A DNA stretch of 8,814 bases. Origin: Gemmatimonadota bacterium (lineage in GTDB: Bacteria; Latescibacterota; UBA2968; UBA8231). Every line of letters starts with the position of its first letter. Within the stretch, counting starts at the first letter, position 1. Shown one piece after another: positions 1-5,822 of this stretch. A model generated the notes under the pieces. That model did no database searches. It was not told the DNA's origin and worked only from the letters and a program-made list of their open reading frames with translations. The translations under genes and the position numbers were made by a program. Location of the stretch: NCBI GenBank assembly GCA_009845645.1, contig VXZF01000176.1, positions 1 through 8,814 on the forward strand, read 5' to 3'.

Positions 1-1347
1 CTCAAGCAGGTCGCCGACCTCTTGCAAGAGTACGACCGCGCCTATGTCGTCGAGCAGGTGCGCCGCTGTATCGCGGACGTGCGTCGCCAAGTGCGAGCAG
101 GCACTTTAGATGAGGAGCGAACGGCCTTGGATGTGCGAATCGAGCGAGCCGTACGTCGCTATATCGAACAAGAGGCCGCGCCTCGGCTGCACCGCGTCGT
201 CAATGCCACCGGCGTGGTGTTGCACACCGGCTTGGGCCGAGCACCGCTGCCCCAGGCGGCCCAAGAGGCCGTTGCGCGGGTGAGCACCGGCTATTGCAAC
301 CTCGAATTCGAACTAGAGTCGGGCAAACGCGGCGAGCGCGTCGCGCACGTCGAGGCCCTTATATGCTCGGCGACCGCTGCGGAAGCTGCCGCCGTGGTCA
401 ACAACAACGCCGCCGCCGTGCTCTTGCTGCTCGACACCTTGGCGCGGGGACGGGAAGTGGTGGTCTCGCGGGGACAACAGGTCGAGATCGGCGGCTCATT
501 CCGCCTGCCCGAAATCATCGCGGCCAGCGGAGCCAAACTGCGCGAGGTTGGCACGACGAACCGCACGCACTTGCGCGACTACGAGCGCGCTGTTGGCCCG
601 GAAACCGGTGCTATTTTAGTGGTACATCCGAGCAATTACAGGGTGCAGGGCTTTACCGCCGAGGTGGACCTAAAGGACTTGGCGGCCCTGAGCCAGCGCG
701 CAGGAGTGCCGCTGGTCCACGACTTAGGGAGTGGTGCTTTGGTCGATCTGGAGCAGTGGGGGCTACCGCCCGAGCCGGTAGTCTCCGCCAGTCTCAAGGC
801 CGGAGCGGCCGCGGTCAGCTTTAGCGGCGACAAAGTGCTGGGCGGGCCGCAAGCCGGTATCATCGCCGGCCAGCGACTATATGTAGAGCAGGTGCGCCAA
901 AATCCGCTCATGCGCGCCCTGCGCTGCGACAAGCTGATCTACGCCGCGCTCGAAGCGGTGTTGTCGCTCTATCGCCTACCGCCGGACAAGCTAACGCAGG
1001 CCCTGCCAGCGCTGGCCATGCTGCGGGCGACGGTCGAGACGCTGGAAGAGCGCGCCCAGAGACTGTTGTCCCTTTTGCCCGAGGAAGTCTGCCGCGCCCT
1101 TAGCCTCGAAGTGGTCGAATCGCTAGCGCAAGCCGGCAGCGGGTCCCTGCCCCTAGCCGAGATCCCCAGCCGAGCCGTAGCCCTCCAGCCAAGCGCGGTC
1201 CAGGTTGAGCAGCTAGGTCGCCAACTTAGGCGGCAGGGCGTAGTTGGTCGCATCGCCCGCGAGCGGCTCCTGCTCGACATGCGCACCGTGCACGACGACG
1301 AGGTAGAATGGATCGCCCAAGCATTGTTGCACGTTACCGCGCAGTAA
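1..1347 (+). CDS. selA: L-seryl-tRNA(Sec) selenium transferase (selenocysteine synthase), 5' end cut by window
   Basis: SelA is a cytoplasmic PLP enzyme that converts Ser-tRNA(Sec) to Sec-tRNA(Sec) using selenophosphate, the last step in making the 21st amino acid. The frame is open from base 1 and ends at TAA 1345-1347, giving 448 visible residues; E. coli SelA has 463, so roughly 10-25 N-terminal residues probably lie upstream. TTG at 22 could be read as a start, but the residues before it (LKQVADL) continue the conserved N-terminal SelA helix, so I treat the gene as partial. Diagnostic motifs: NATGVVLHTGLGRAPL near the N-terminus (about 202-249), VEIGGSFRLPEI (about 484-519), GTTNRTHL, HDLGSGAL, and the PLP-lysine motif SFSGDKVLGGPQAG with the lysine codon at 832-834. 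The C-terminus (VVGRIARERLLLDMRTV) is the usual SelA end. The product implies SelB, SelD, tRNA(Sec) and selenoproteins elsewhere; selB does not follow here. Family assignment is very secure. Confidence 0.97.
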   Translation, partial: LKQVADLLQEYDRAYVVEQVRRCIADVRRQVRAGTLDEERTALDVRIERAVRRYIEQEAAPRLHRVVNATGVVLHTGLGRAPLPQAAQEAVARVSTGYCNLEFELESGKRGERVAHVEALICSATAAEAAAVVNNNAAAVLLLLDTLARGREVVVSRGQQVEIGGSFRLPEIIAASGAKLREVGTTNRTHLRDYERAVGPETGAILVVHPSNYRVQGFTAEVDLKDLAALSQRAGVPLVHDLGSGALVDLEQWGLPPEPVVSASLKAGAAAVSFSGDKVLGGPQAGIIAGQRLYVEQVRQNPLMRALRCDKLIYAALEAVLSLYRLPPDKLTQALPALAMLRATVETLEERAQRLLSLLPEEVCRALSLEVVESLAQAGSGSLPLAEIPSRAVALQPSAVQVEQLGRQLRRQGVVGRIARERLLLDMRTVHDDEVEWIAQALLHVTAQ

Positions 1348-1763
1348 GAACTGGGCTGTTGCTAGTCGCTTGGCTGCTCAGCGGCTGCGGCGGCAAAGAT
1401 CCCACCGCACCGCTTGCACCTGCGCCTGTGCCCTCCGAACCCACTGGCCGGGCCGGCACCGTCGCAGTCGCCAACCACACCGCCTACGATCTCGAAGTGG
1501 CGTATCTCAACGAGACCAGTGCGGACGCGCCGCAGATTGTGCGTACCCACGTGCCGGCCGGCCAGCGTGCGGAGGTTTCGGGCGGAGTGCTGCCAGCCGG
1601 TCTAGAAGTGGAATTCGACTTGGTACTCGTGCCGCGCACGGCTGACGGGATTCGGGTGCGGCGCAAGGTCCGGGTCTCGATTGACGGCGATTGGGTGTTA
1701 AATGTGCGCTTGGCAGACGAATCCGACCCCTTCAGCCTAGAGGTAGCCAGCGCGTCTCCATAG
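1308..1763 (+). CDS. Small predicted lipoprotein of unknown function overlapping selA
   Basis: A 151-residue product that I do not recognise. Its N-terminus is a typical lipoprotein signal: a basic n-region with four arginines in residues 1-14, a hydrophobic stretch at about 16-24, and the lipobox LLSGC with Cys27 (codon 1386-1388). After this come a Pro/Ala-rich linker (about residues 32-48, also typical of lipoproteins) and a ~100-residue domain of alternating hydrophobic and polar residues with no long helix, suggestive of a beta-sandwich (about 50-148). The mature protein would be ~125 residues, tethered to a membrane by Cys27; there is no Asp at +2, so outer-membrane sorting is possible but the rule may not apply in this phylum. 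The ATG at 1308 lies 40 bases inside selA in another frame and has GAGG just upstream (1300-1303), a tight spacing. Later non-ATG starts would shorten the basic n-region. Overlap suggests co-transcription with selA; the function is unknown. Confidence 0.75.
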   Translation: MDRPSIVARYRAVRTGLLLVAWLLSGCGGKDPTAPLAPAPVPSEPTGRAGTVAVANHTAYDLEVAYLNETSADAPQIVRTHVPAGQRAEVSGGVLPAGLEVEFDLVLVPRTADGIRVRRKVRVSIDGDWVLNVRLADESDPFSLEVASASP

Positions 1764-1934
1764 GCTGCAAAGAGAGCGCAATATTTTCGCTTGCTTTATC
1801 GCGGGGTGGGTTTTACGTTTGATAACCCCACGATGAATTTCAGCACTTTCCCCTTACATAATTTCATAGAGCAATTCCTGATAGTCTAGTAGTTGTGCCG
1901 CTCGTTTTGGCACAGCTATGAGGATCAAAAACCT
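1764..1934. other. AT-rich intergenic gap before the helical-repeat gene
   Basis: This 171-base gap is much richer in A and T than the genes on either side, particularly 1780-1900, as expected of a promoter region. Candidate boxes on the + strand are poor: TTGCTT (1791-1796) with TACGTT (1814-1819) at 17-base spacing, or a lone TAATTT around 1859-1864. A weak inverted repeat, GTGGG (1806-1810) with CCCAC (1827-1831), has a 16-base loop and no T-tract after it, so I do not call it a terminator. A promoter for the gene at 1935 probably lies here, but I cannot place it with confidence. Confidence 0.4.
1920..1924 (+). promoter_or_regulatory. Ribosome binding site (GAGGA) selecting the ATG at 1935
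   Basis: GAGGA ends 10 bases before the ATG at 1935 and is the only Shine-Dalgarno-like match near the start of this gene. It favours that ATG over the in-frame TTG at 1893, which has no purine-rich site and sits directly after an in-frame TAG stop (1890-1892). Confidence 0.55.
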
Positions 1935-2930
1935 ATGGTGTTGGACATCCGCGACTTGCGCCCACAGGTTGAGCCAGTCGCCGAAACATCGCTAGACCAA
2001 TTACTCCACGGAGAACAGGCCCAACTACATGGGCTGGTGCTTAGCGCGGACGATTTGGAGCAACTCTTGACCATCGCTGAAGACTCGGGCGACAGCCGAC
2101 GGCTAGCGGCCATCGACATCTTGAGCCAGCACCGCTCTTGGCTATCTTCGCTGCGACTGCTGCGCCGGATCGTGCGGTTGGCGCACAAGGAACTCGATTC
2201 CCGACCAGCCGCGGCCTTGGTGCAAGCACTGCGCCAATGCGACGAAGTCGCCCAATTTCTAACCAGCAAAGAGCGCTCGGTCGCCCGCGAAGCAGCACGA
2301 GGCGTGCCGATCAGCCGCCAAACCCTCGCACCGATCACTGAGGCGCTAGCGGCGAATCTCCCAGCCGACATCGCGGCCGTATTGCTCGACAAAATTCGCC
2401 GCACGCATCCATCTATGGTGCCCTATGCCGTCGATTGTCTCCTCAAGCGCGATCCCAATGAGAGCCTCTTGCGCGCGTTCTTGGCGCACTTGCCGCAGAT
2501 ACCGCTCTTCGCGCTCTTTATCGAGGCCGGGCTGCCGCAAACTATGACTTCGACCACCTGCGTCTGGCAACGGGCAGCGCGGATAGCCGCTGAAATTCTC
2601 CAGGAGGCCCCATCGGCCAAGCTGCTGCGCCACCTGCTCAGCAAGTGCGGCGAGGACGCGGCTTTCGCCCGCAATCACGCCCGCTTCCTGCACCGAATCG
2701 CCCAACGCGCCGACACCTCGTCGGATGCCGATTTAATCGGCCACTTTGAGCGGCTCACCTCTGGTGCCTCCGAGGACAAGGTCGCTCGCCTAGCACAGCT
2801 ATTAGTCGGATTAAGTGGGAGACTCGAAGGCCAAGCAGGGCAGCAAGCGGCCGCCTTGCTAGAAAATTGGAAATCTCGCTCGGCTTCGCTCAAACTCAAG
2901 ATCTATCACTTAGAGCAAGGCATCCGCTGA
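1935..2930 (+). CDS. HEAT/ARM-like helical-repeat protein of unknown function
   Basis: With the ATG at 1935 the product is 331 residues. I do not recognise the family. It has no signal peptide and no membrane segment, so it should be cytoplasmic. From about residue 35 to the end it is a run of amphipathic helices of 12-20 residues separated by short turns, rich in Leu, Ala and Arg (for example LEQLLTIAEDSGDSRRLAAI, AAALVQALRQC, LRAFLAHLPQIPLFALFIEA). This is the look of a HEAT/ARM-type solenoid, a fold normally used as a binding scaffold; no catalytic motif stands out. The gene stands alone: an AT-rich gap precedes it and a strong terminator follows 26 bases after its TGA. The neighbouring - strand gene converges on it, so they are not co-transcribed. 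Starting at the TTG at 1893 would add 14 residues (MCRSFWHS and on), which do not resemble the rest. Confidence 0.72.
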   Translation: MVLDIRDLRPQVEPVAETSLDQLLHGEQAQLHGLVLSADDLEQLLTIAEDSGDSRRLAAIDILSQHRSWLSSLRLLRRIVRLAHKELDSRPAAALVQALRQCDEVAQFLTSKERSVAREAARGVPISRQTLAPITEALAANLPADIAAVLLDKIRRTHPSMVPYAVDCLLKRDPNESLLRAFLAHLPQIPLFALFIEAGLPQTMTSTTCVWQRAARIAAEILQEAPSAKLLRHLLSKCGEDAAFARNHARFLHRIAQRADTSSDADLIGHFERLTSGASEDKVARLAQLLVGLSGRLEGQAGQQAAALLENWKSRSASLKLKIYHLEQGIR

Positions 2931-2956
2931 GCATTTGTTCCAATACGAGTCTCCCC

Positions 2957-2992
2957 AAGGGCCGTTCGTCGACGGGCGAACGGCCTTTTTAT
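2957..2992 (+). terminator. Intrinsic terminator of the helical-repeat gene
   Basis: A perfect 9-bp stem, GGCCGTTCG (2960-2968) with CGAACGGCC (2977-2985), closes an 8-base loop and is followed by TTTTTATTT (2986-2994). AAG at 2957-2959 can extend the stem into the T-run. It lies 26 bases after the TGA of the + strand gene. Read on the - strand the stem is followed by a CTTGGGG sequence rather than a T-tract, so it should act well in the + direction only. Its T-run overlaps the lptG stop codon (complement of 2989-2991). Confidence 0.9.
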
Positions 2993-4062
2993 TTGTGCAC
3001 GCGCCACAGCAAGACCAAGGCCAAGACGGCAAACAACAGGTTGGCTATCCACGCGCCCAACCAAGGCGCGAGCAACTGATTCCAACCGAGGGCTTGACCG
3101 GCTTTGACGCAACTGTAATAGACAAAACAGATCAGGACGCCCAAGCCAAAGCTGTTGGCCAAACCGGCGCGGCGGGCATTGGCACCGAGGGTTGCACCGA
3201 GGGCGATGATGATGAAGCTGGTCAGGGGAAAGGATATTTTCAGGTGCAAATCGACGCGCTGGCGCGTAGCGTCCTCCCCATTGAGCGTGGCGCGGGCGAT
3301 GTAGTCGGCCAGCTCGGCGTAGTTCATTTCTTCGGGGTCCTTCTGCTGGCGAGCAAAGTCGCTGGGTAGCAACGACAAGCTCGGCAGAGATAGGGTATCG
3401 AAGGAAGAAGTCGCCACAGCTTCGCCCTCGACAAAGCGAAAGCGACGGCCTTCGAAAAGCACCCAAGTGCCCTCCCGCCACTCCATGCGTCGGGCCACGG
3501 CGCGCTCCAGCGGAGTGTAGCCGTGCAGCCGCTCCCAAGACACTTCGTCGGCGCGTTGCCGCCCCGCGTCGTAGCTGCGGGCGTACACGAACTGGTTGCC
3601 CGCGTCTTGGAGCAGGACTTGGCGGCGGGAGCCGTCGCTGCGGTGATAGGACTTAATCTCGTCGCTGATTTGATTGTACCGATAGGTAGCAGGCGGGACC
3701 ACCCAATCAGTAAAGAAAAAGGCCGAGACCGAAACGGCGAGAGCGCACGCCAAGACTGGGGCCAGGAGGCGATACAGGCTAATGCCAGTGGCCTTCATGG
3801 CGGTGATTTCGTTTTGGCGCGCCAAGCTGGTCAGGGCAAAGAGTGCGCCTAGCAGCGCGGCGATGGGCAGAGTTAAGATGAGCCAGTACGGCAACCGATA
3901 GACGTAGTAAAGCAAGATTTGCTCGGGACGAGCCTCAAAGTCGATAAAGGTGTCGATGTTCTCAGTGAGGTCGATGATCACCGCAATGAGCAACAGGCTG
4001 CCCACGGCGATCCCCAGACACAACAGGAAGCGGCGTGTCAGATAGAGGTCGAGGGTGCGCAT
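2989..4062 (-). CDS. lptG: LPS export permease LptG (YjgQ family)
   Basis: LptG pairs with LptF and two LptB ATPases in the inner membrane to extract lipopolysaccharide and feed it to the LptC-LptA bridge and LptDE. The 357-residue product matches the usual ~360 length. It shows the family's layout: three N-terminal membrane helices (about 12-31, 56-80, 97-118), a periplasmic beta-rich domain (about 120-265), and three C-terminal helices (about 275-294, 303-322, 331-353). Family motifs are NEITAMKATGISLYRLL (84-100), the cytoplasmic coupling region facing LptB, and DLHLKISFPLTSFIIIALGA (271-290) followed by FGLGV (305-309). The ATG lies 1 base after the lptF TGA (TGA-G-ATG), so translation is probably coupled; a purine-rich GAAAGAGA stretch upstream may help. 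It is called LptG rather than LptF from its second position, shorter length and C-terminal motif. lptB, lptC and lptA are not in the window. Confidence 0.9.
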   Translation of the reverse strand: MRTLDLYLTRRFLLCLGIAVGSLLLIAVIIDLTENIDTFIDFEARPEQILLYYVYRLPYWLILTLPIAALLGALFALTSLARQNEITAMKATGISLYRLLAPVLACALAVSVSAFFFTDWVVPPATYRYNQISDEIKSYHRSDGSRRQVLLQDAGNQFVYARSYDAGRQRADEVSWERLHGYTPLERAVARRMEWREGTWVLFEGRRFRFVEGEAVATSSFDTLSLPSLSLLPSDFARQQKDPEEMNYAELADYIARATLNGEDATRQRVDLHLKISFPLTSFIIIALGATLGANARRAGLANSFGLGVLICFVYYSCVKAGQALGWNQLLAPWLGAWIANLLFAVLALVLLWRVHK

Positions 4063-4063
4063 C

Positions 4064-5362
4064 TCAGGTCTCTTTCGCCCCTCGGCGGCCAGCGCGGTCG
4101 TACGCGACTAACCACAACAACCCCCATCCGACGAGGGCGAAAACCCCGTTGGGCGCCCACATCGCCAACGGCGGTGGAATATAGCCGCGGTCGGCCAGCT
4201 CCTCGCCGCCGATGAGGAACATCCAGTAGATCCAAAAGAAGAACAAGCTGATGCCGACAGAGACGGCCGCGCCGCGCCGGCGAATCAGCGCACCCAATGG
4301 GGCACCGACCAGCGCGAAGACCAAGCAGGCGGCCGGGATGGATAGCTTCTTGTGAATCTCGACCAAGTACTCGTTGATCCGCCCTGCGCGGCGGTCTATG
4401 TGCCGCCACTGTCGGCGCAGGGCCTCGGTCGCCTGTTGCCCCTCTCGCTCTAGCTCACTGGCCGTAGAATCGGCGAACTGGCTTTGGTGCAGTTTGAGGT
4501 AGCGCGCGGCAATCGAATCGAGGCGACCGTAGGCGCGCTCCTGCTCGCCGCGGCGCTCTAGCACCAAGCGGTGCATGGCCGCGATGTCTAGCTCGCGGTC
4601 GCTGCGGTAAGACGAGGGGCGGTGTTCGTAGCGGCGGCGCTCGTCCTTGATGTGCAGCACTTGGCGGGCGAAGGTGCCGTAGAAAAAGCGCTCCTCTTGG
4701 CCGGCTTCGACGCGCTGGACATGGCCTTCCTCCAACTCCAAGCGGATGTATGCTCCATCGCCCAACAGCGCGAGGCGGCCCTTAGGGGCGTGGACAATCA
4801 CTGGCGGCCCAGGGCGCGAGGCGTCGTAGAGTGCGATGCCGGCCAGTTCGTTAGTCTCCGGGTCAATCTGGCGGATCAGTAGGTGATAATCGCCCAAGTC
4901 GGGAATGAAGACCCCTTCCCTTTCCCGCAGCACCAAGGCCGCTTTCGTCCGTTGCAGGCTCGACGACAGGACGCGGGTTTGGTGGTTCCAGTCCGGGAGG
5001 ATCTGGTCGTTAAAAAGCACCATCAACAGGGTGAGCAAAAAAGCGGCTACCAGCACCGGCCGCAGGAGCAGCCAAAAGCTCACCCCGCAGGCTTTGGCCG
5101 CAATGATTTCCCCGTCGGCGGCGAGGCGGGCAAAGGCCATGAGCACGGCGATGAGCACGGCCATAGGCACGGCCAGCGCCACGATCCAAGCCAAGTTAAA
5201 GAGCAAAAGTTGGAGAGCCGCCAGCAGGGTTAGCCCCTTGCTCAACACTTGGTCCATCGTCTGCAATACGACGTCGATCAGCAGGATGAAGAGGATCAGC
5301 GCAAAGCCGAGCGCAAAGGGCCAACCGTGCTCTTTGAGCACATAGCGGGACAGGGTCGTCAT
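4064..5362 (-). CDS. lptF: LPS export permease LptF (YjgP family), with extended helical insert
   Basis: This is the partner of LptG in the LptB2FG lipopolysaccharide extractor. It has 432 residues against ~366 in E. coli. Membrane helices are predicted at about 14-36, 52-80, 96-117, 341-358, 367-386 and 398-420. The cytoplasmic motif GEIIAAKACGVSFWLLLRP (84-102) and the segment EIHKKLSIPAACLVFALVGA (335-354) followed by PLG are typical of the family. The periplasmic beta-jellyroll covers about 125-250. The extra length is a charged, heptad-like helical stretch at about 255-335, rich in Arg, Glu and Gln, between the jellyroll and the fourth membrane helix. The start is bounded by an in-frame TAA 12 bases upstream (complement of 5375-5377). 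No Shine-Dalgarno site precedes the ATG. It is first in an lptF-lptG operon read away from sprA; LptF versus LptG naming rests mainly on order and sequence feel. Confidence 0.88.
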   Translation of the reverse strand: MTTLSRYVLKEHGWPFALGFALILFILLIDVVLQTMDQVLSKGLTLLAALQLLLFNLAWIVALAVPMAVLIAVLMAFARLAADGEIIAAKACGVSFWLLLRPVLVAAFLLTLLMVLFNDQILPDWNHQTRVLSSSLQRTKAALVLREREGVFIPDLGDYHLLIRQIDPETNELAGIALYDASRPGPPVIVHAPKGRLALLGDGAYIRLELEEGHVQRVEAGQEERFFYGTFARQVLHIKDERRRYEHRPSSYRSDRELDIAAMHRLVLERRGEQERAYGRLDSIAARYLKLHQSQFADSTASELEREGQQATEALRRQWRHIDRRAGRINEYLVEIHKKLSIPAACLVFALVGAPLGALIRRRGAAVSVGISLFFFWIYWMFLIGGEELADRGYIPPPLAMWAPNGVFALVGWGLLWLVAYDRAGRRGAKET

Positions 5363-5533
5363 GGGTCGAAAGGGTTACGGGGCTGTGGCGCGCAGCACTC
5401 AGGGTACCTCGTTGCAAGCGGGGAGACCCCGGACGGTCCACGGACCTAGTTTCCTTAAATATAACGACTTAGGCTGCTGTCTAAAAAACGCGCGCCGCAT
5501 CGCGCAACGGGAATGGTTTTTGCAAGGGCTTCC
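5363..5533. other. lptF-proximal part of the divergent intergenic region
   Basis: I see no credible gene here: open frames are short and lack start signals. The stretch next to lptF (5363-5447) is GC-rich and would be the lptF leader; 5448-5490 is AT-rich and holds the candidate lptF promoter. Between the two divergent promoters (about 5486-5533) there is GC-rich sequence (GCGCGCCGCATCGCGC at 5490-5505, partly self-complementary) where a shared regulator could bind, but no recognisable operator is visible. Confidence 0.4.
5458..5485 (-). promoter_or_regulatory. Possible sigma70-like promoter for lptFG
   Basis: On the - strand, TTTAGA (complement of 5480-5485) is followed after 16 bases by TATATT (complement of 5458-5463). 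The -10 box is good and the -35 box is weak. It would start transcription near 5450, giving lptF a leader of ~90 bases. This is the most AT-rich patch on that side of the divergent region. Confidence 0.4.
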
Positions 5534-5562
5534 TTGAAATAATTGCAGCCGCGTGCTATGTT
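5534..5562 (+). promoter_or_regulatory. Sigma70-like promoter for sprA
   Basis: TTGAAA (5534-5539) and TATGTT (5557-5562) are separated by exactly 17 bases. Each matches the E. coli-type consensus at four or more of six positions. Transcription would begin near 5569, about 250 bases before the sprA ATG. The Bacteroidota -33/-7 consensus (TTTG and TAnnTTTG) also resembles TATGTTTTC here in part, so the sigma factor class is left open. Confidence 0.6.
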
Positions 5563-5568
5563 TTCAGG

Positions 5569-5822
5569 TAGTTGCCCGCTTCGTCTGGGCAGCGTCCTCC
5601 TGTTTTTGGGTCTGGAGACCGCCTATCGCGTTTAGTTAATACAGAAGCCGTTCGGCGCATTGCTTTGGCCATGGCCGAATCACCAGTGAAGGCTTCTGAG
5701 TCGCTTCCGCTAAACCTCAATTGAAAGACTGCTCTTTAGTTGAGACTGCCGAGCGCATTCGGCTTGACGCCGCGAACTCTCATCCTTTAGGGGCTTGCGA
5801 GCACGTCAAACAATAAACGTCG
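5569..5822 (+). promoter_or_regulatory. Long inverted-repeat-rich 5' leader of sprA
   Basis: About 250 bases lie between the likely transcription start and the sprA ATG. The leader can form a series of hairpins: TGCCC/GGGCA (5573-5577 with 5587-5591); GGTC/GACC (5609-5612 with 5617-5620); an 8-bp stem CAGAAGCC/GGCTTCTG (5642-5649 with 5691-5698) enclosing a 6-bp stem TTCGGC/GCCGAA (5651-5656 with 5674-5679); CTCAA/TTGAG enclosing AAAGA/TCTTT (5716-5720 with 5740-5744, 5724-5728 with 5733-5737); GCCGAG/TTCGGC (5748-5753 with 5758-5763); and TTGACG/CGTCAA (5764-5769 with 5804-5809). Short stems are expected by chance; the nested 8+6 bp element is the least likely to be so. None is followed by a T-run, so no attenuator is evident, and no riboswitch class that I know fits. 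No small coding frame with a convincing start was seen. Confidence 0.45.
5642..5698 (+). repeat. Nested inverted repeat (two-tier stem) in the sprA leader
   Basis: A perfect 8-bp outer stem (CAGAAGCC at 5642-5649, GGCTTCTG at 5691-5698) encloses a perfect 6-bp inner stem (TTCGGC at 5651-5656, GCCGAA at 5674-5679), with 5650 and 5680 able to add a G-U pair. A 10-base bulge (CACCAGTGAA, 5681-5690) lies on the 3' side. The 17-base apical loop carries half of a 10-bp palindrome GGCCATGGCC (5667-5676), so an alternative pairing exists. Confidence 0.6.

Noticed and set aside
294..824. 176-codon open frame on the + strand inside selA
   Set aside because: Arg/Gly-rich shadow frame over a strongly conserved selA region; nothing recognisable.
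1806..1831. GTGGG/CCCAC inverted repeat after the lipoprotein gene as a terminator
   Set aside because: Only five pairs with a 16-base loop, and no T-run after it.
1925..2404. 159-codon open frame antisense to the helical-repeat gene
   Set aside because: Ser/Arg-rich composition and complete overlap with a coherent gene on the other strand mark it as a shadow frame.
2928..2990. TGA stop of the helical-repeat gene followed by a hairpin, in a genome with SelA: possible selenocysteine codon with SECIS
   Set aside because: The hairpin begins 26 bases after the TGA, further than a bacterial SECIS allows, and is followed by a T-run as in a terminator. The continued frame would run into sequence antisense to lptG.
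2906..3538. 210-codon open frame on the - strand within lptG
   Set aside because: It overlaps lptG in another frame, has a low-complexity Arg/Pro/Gly-rich composition typical of GC-rich shadow frames, and lacks a recognisable motif.
5748..5763. GCCGAG/TTCGGC hairpin as a transcription attenuator before sprA
   Set aside because: No T-tract follows (next bases are TTGACGCC), so it does not look like an intrinsic terminator.
5569..5822. A tRNA, 6S, SRP or known riboswitch in the sprA leader
   Set aside because: No GTTCGANTC-type T-loop, cloverleaf spacing, SRP GGAA apical motif, or cobalamin, glycine, SAM or c-di-GMP consensus could be found by eye.
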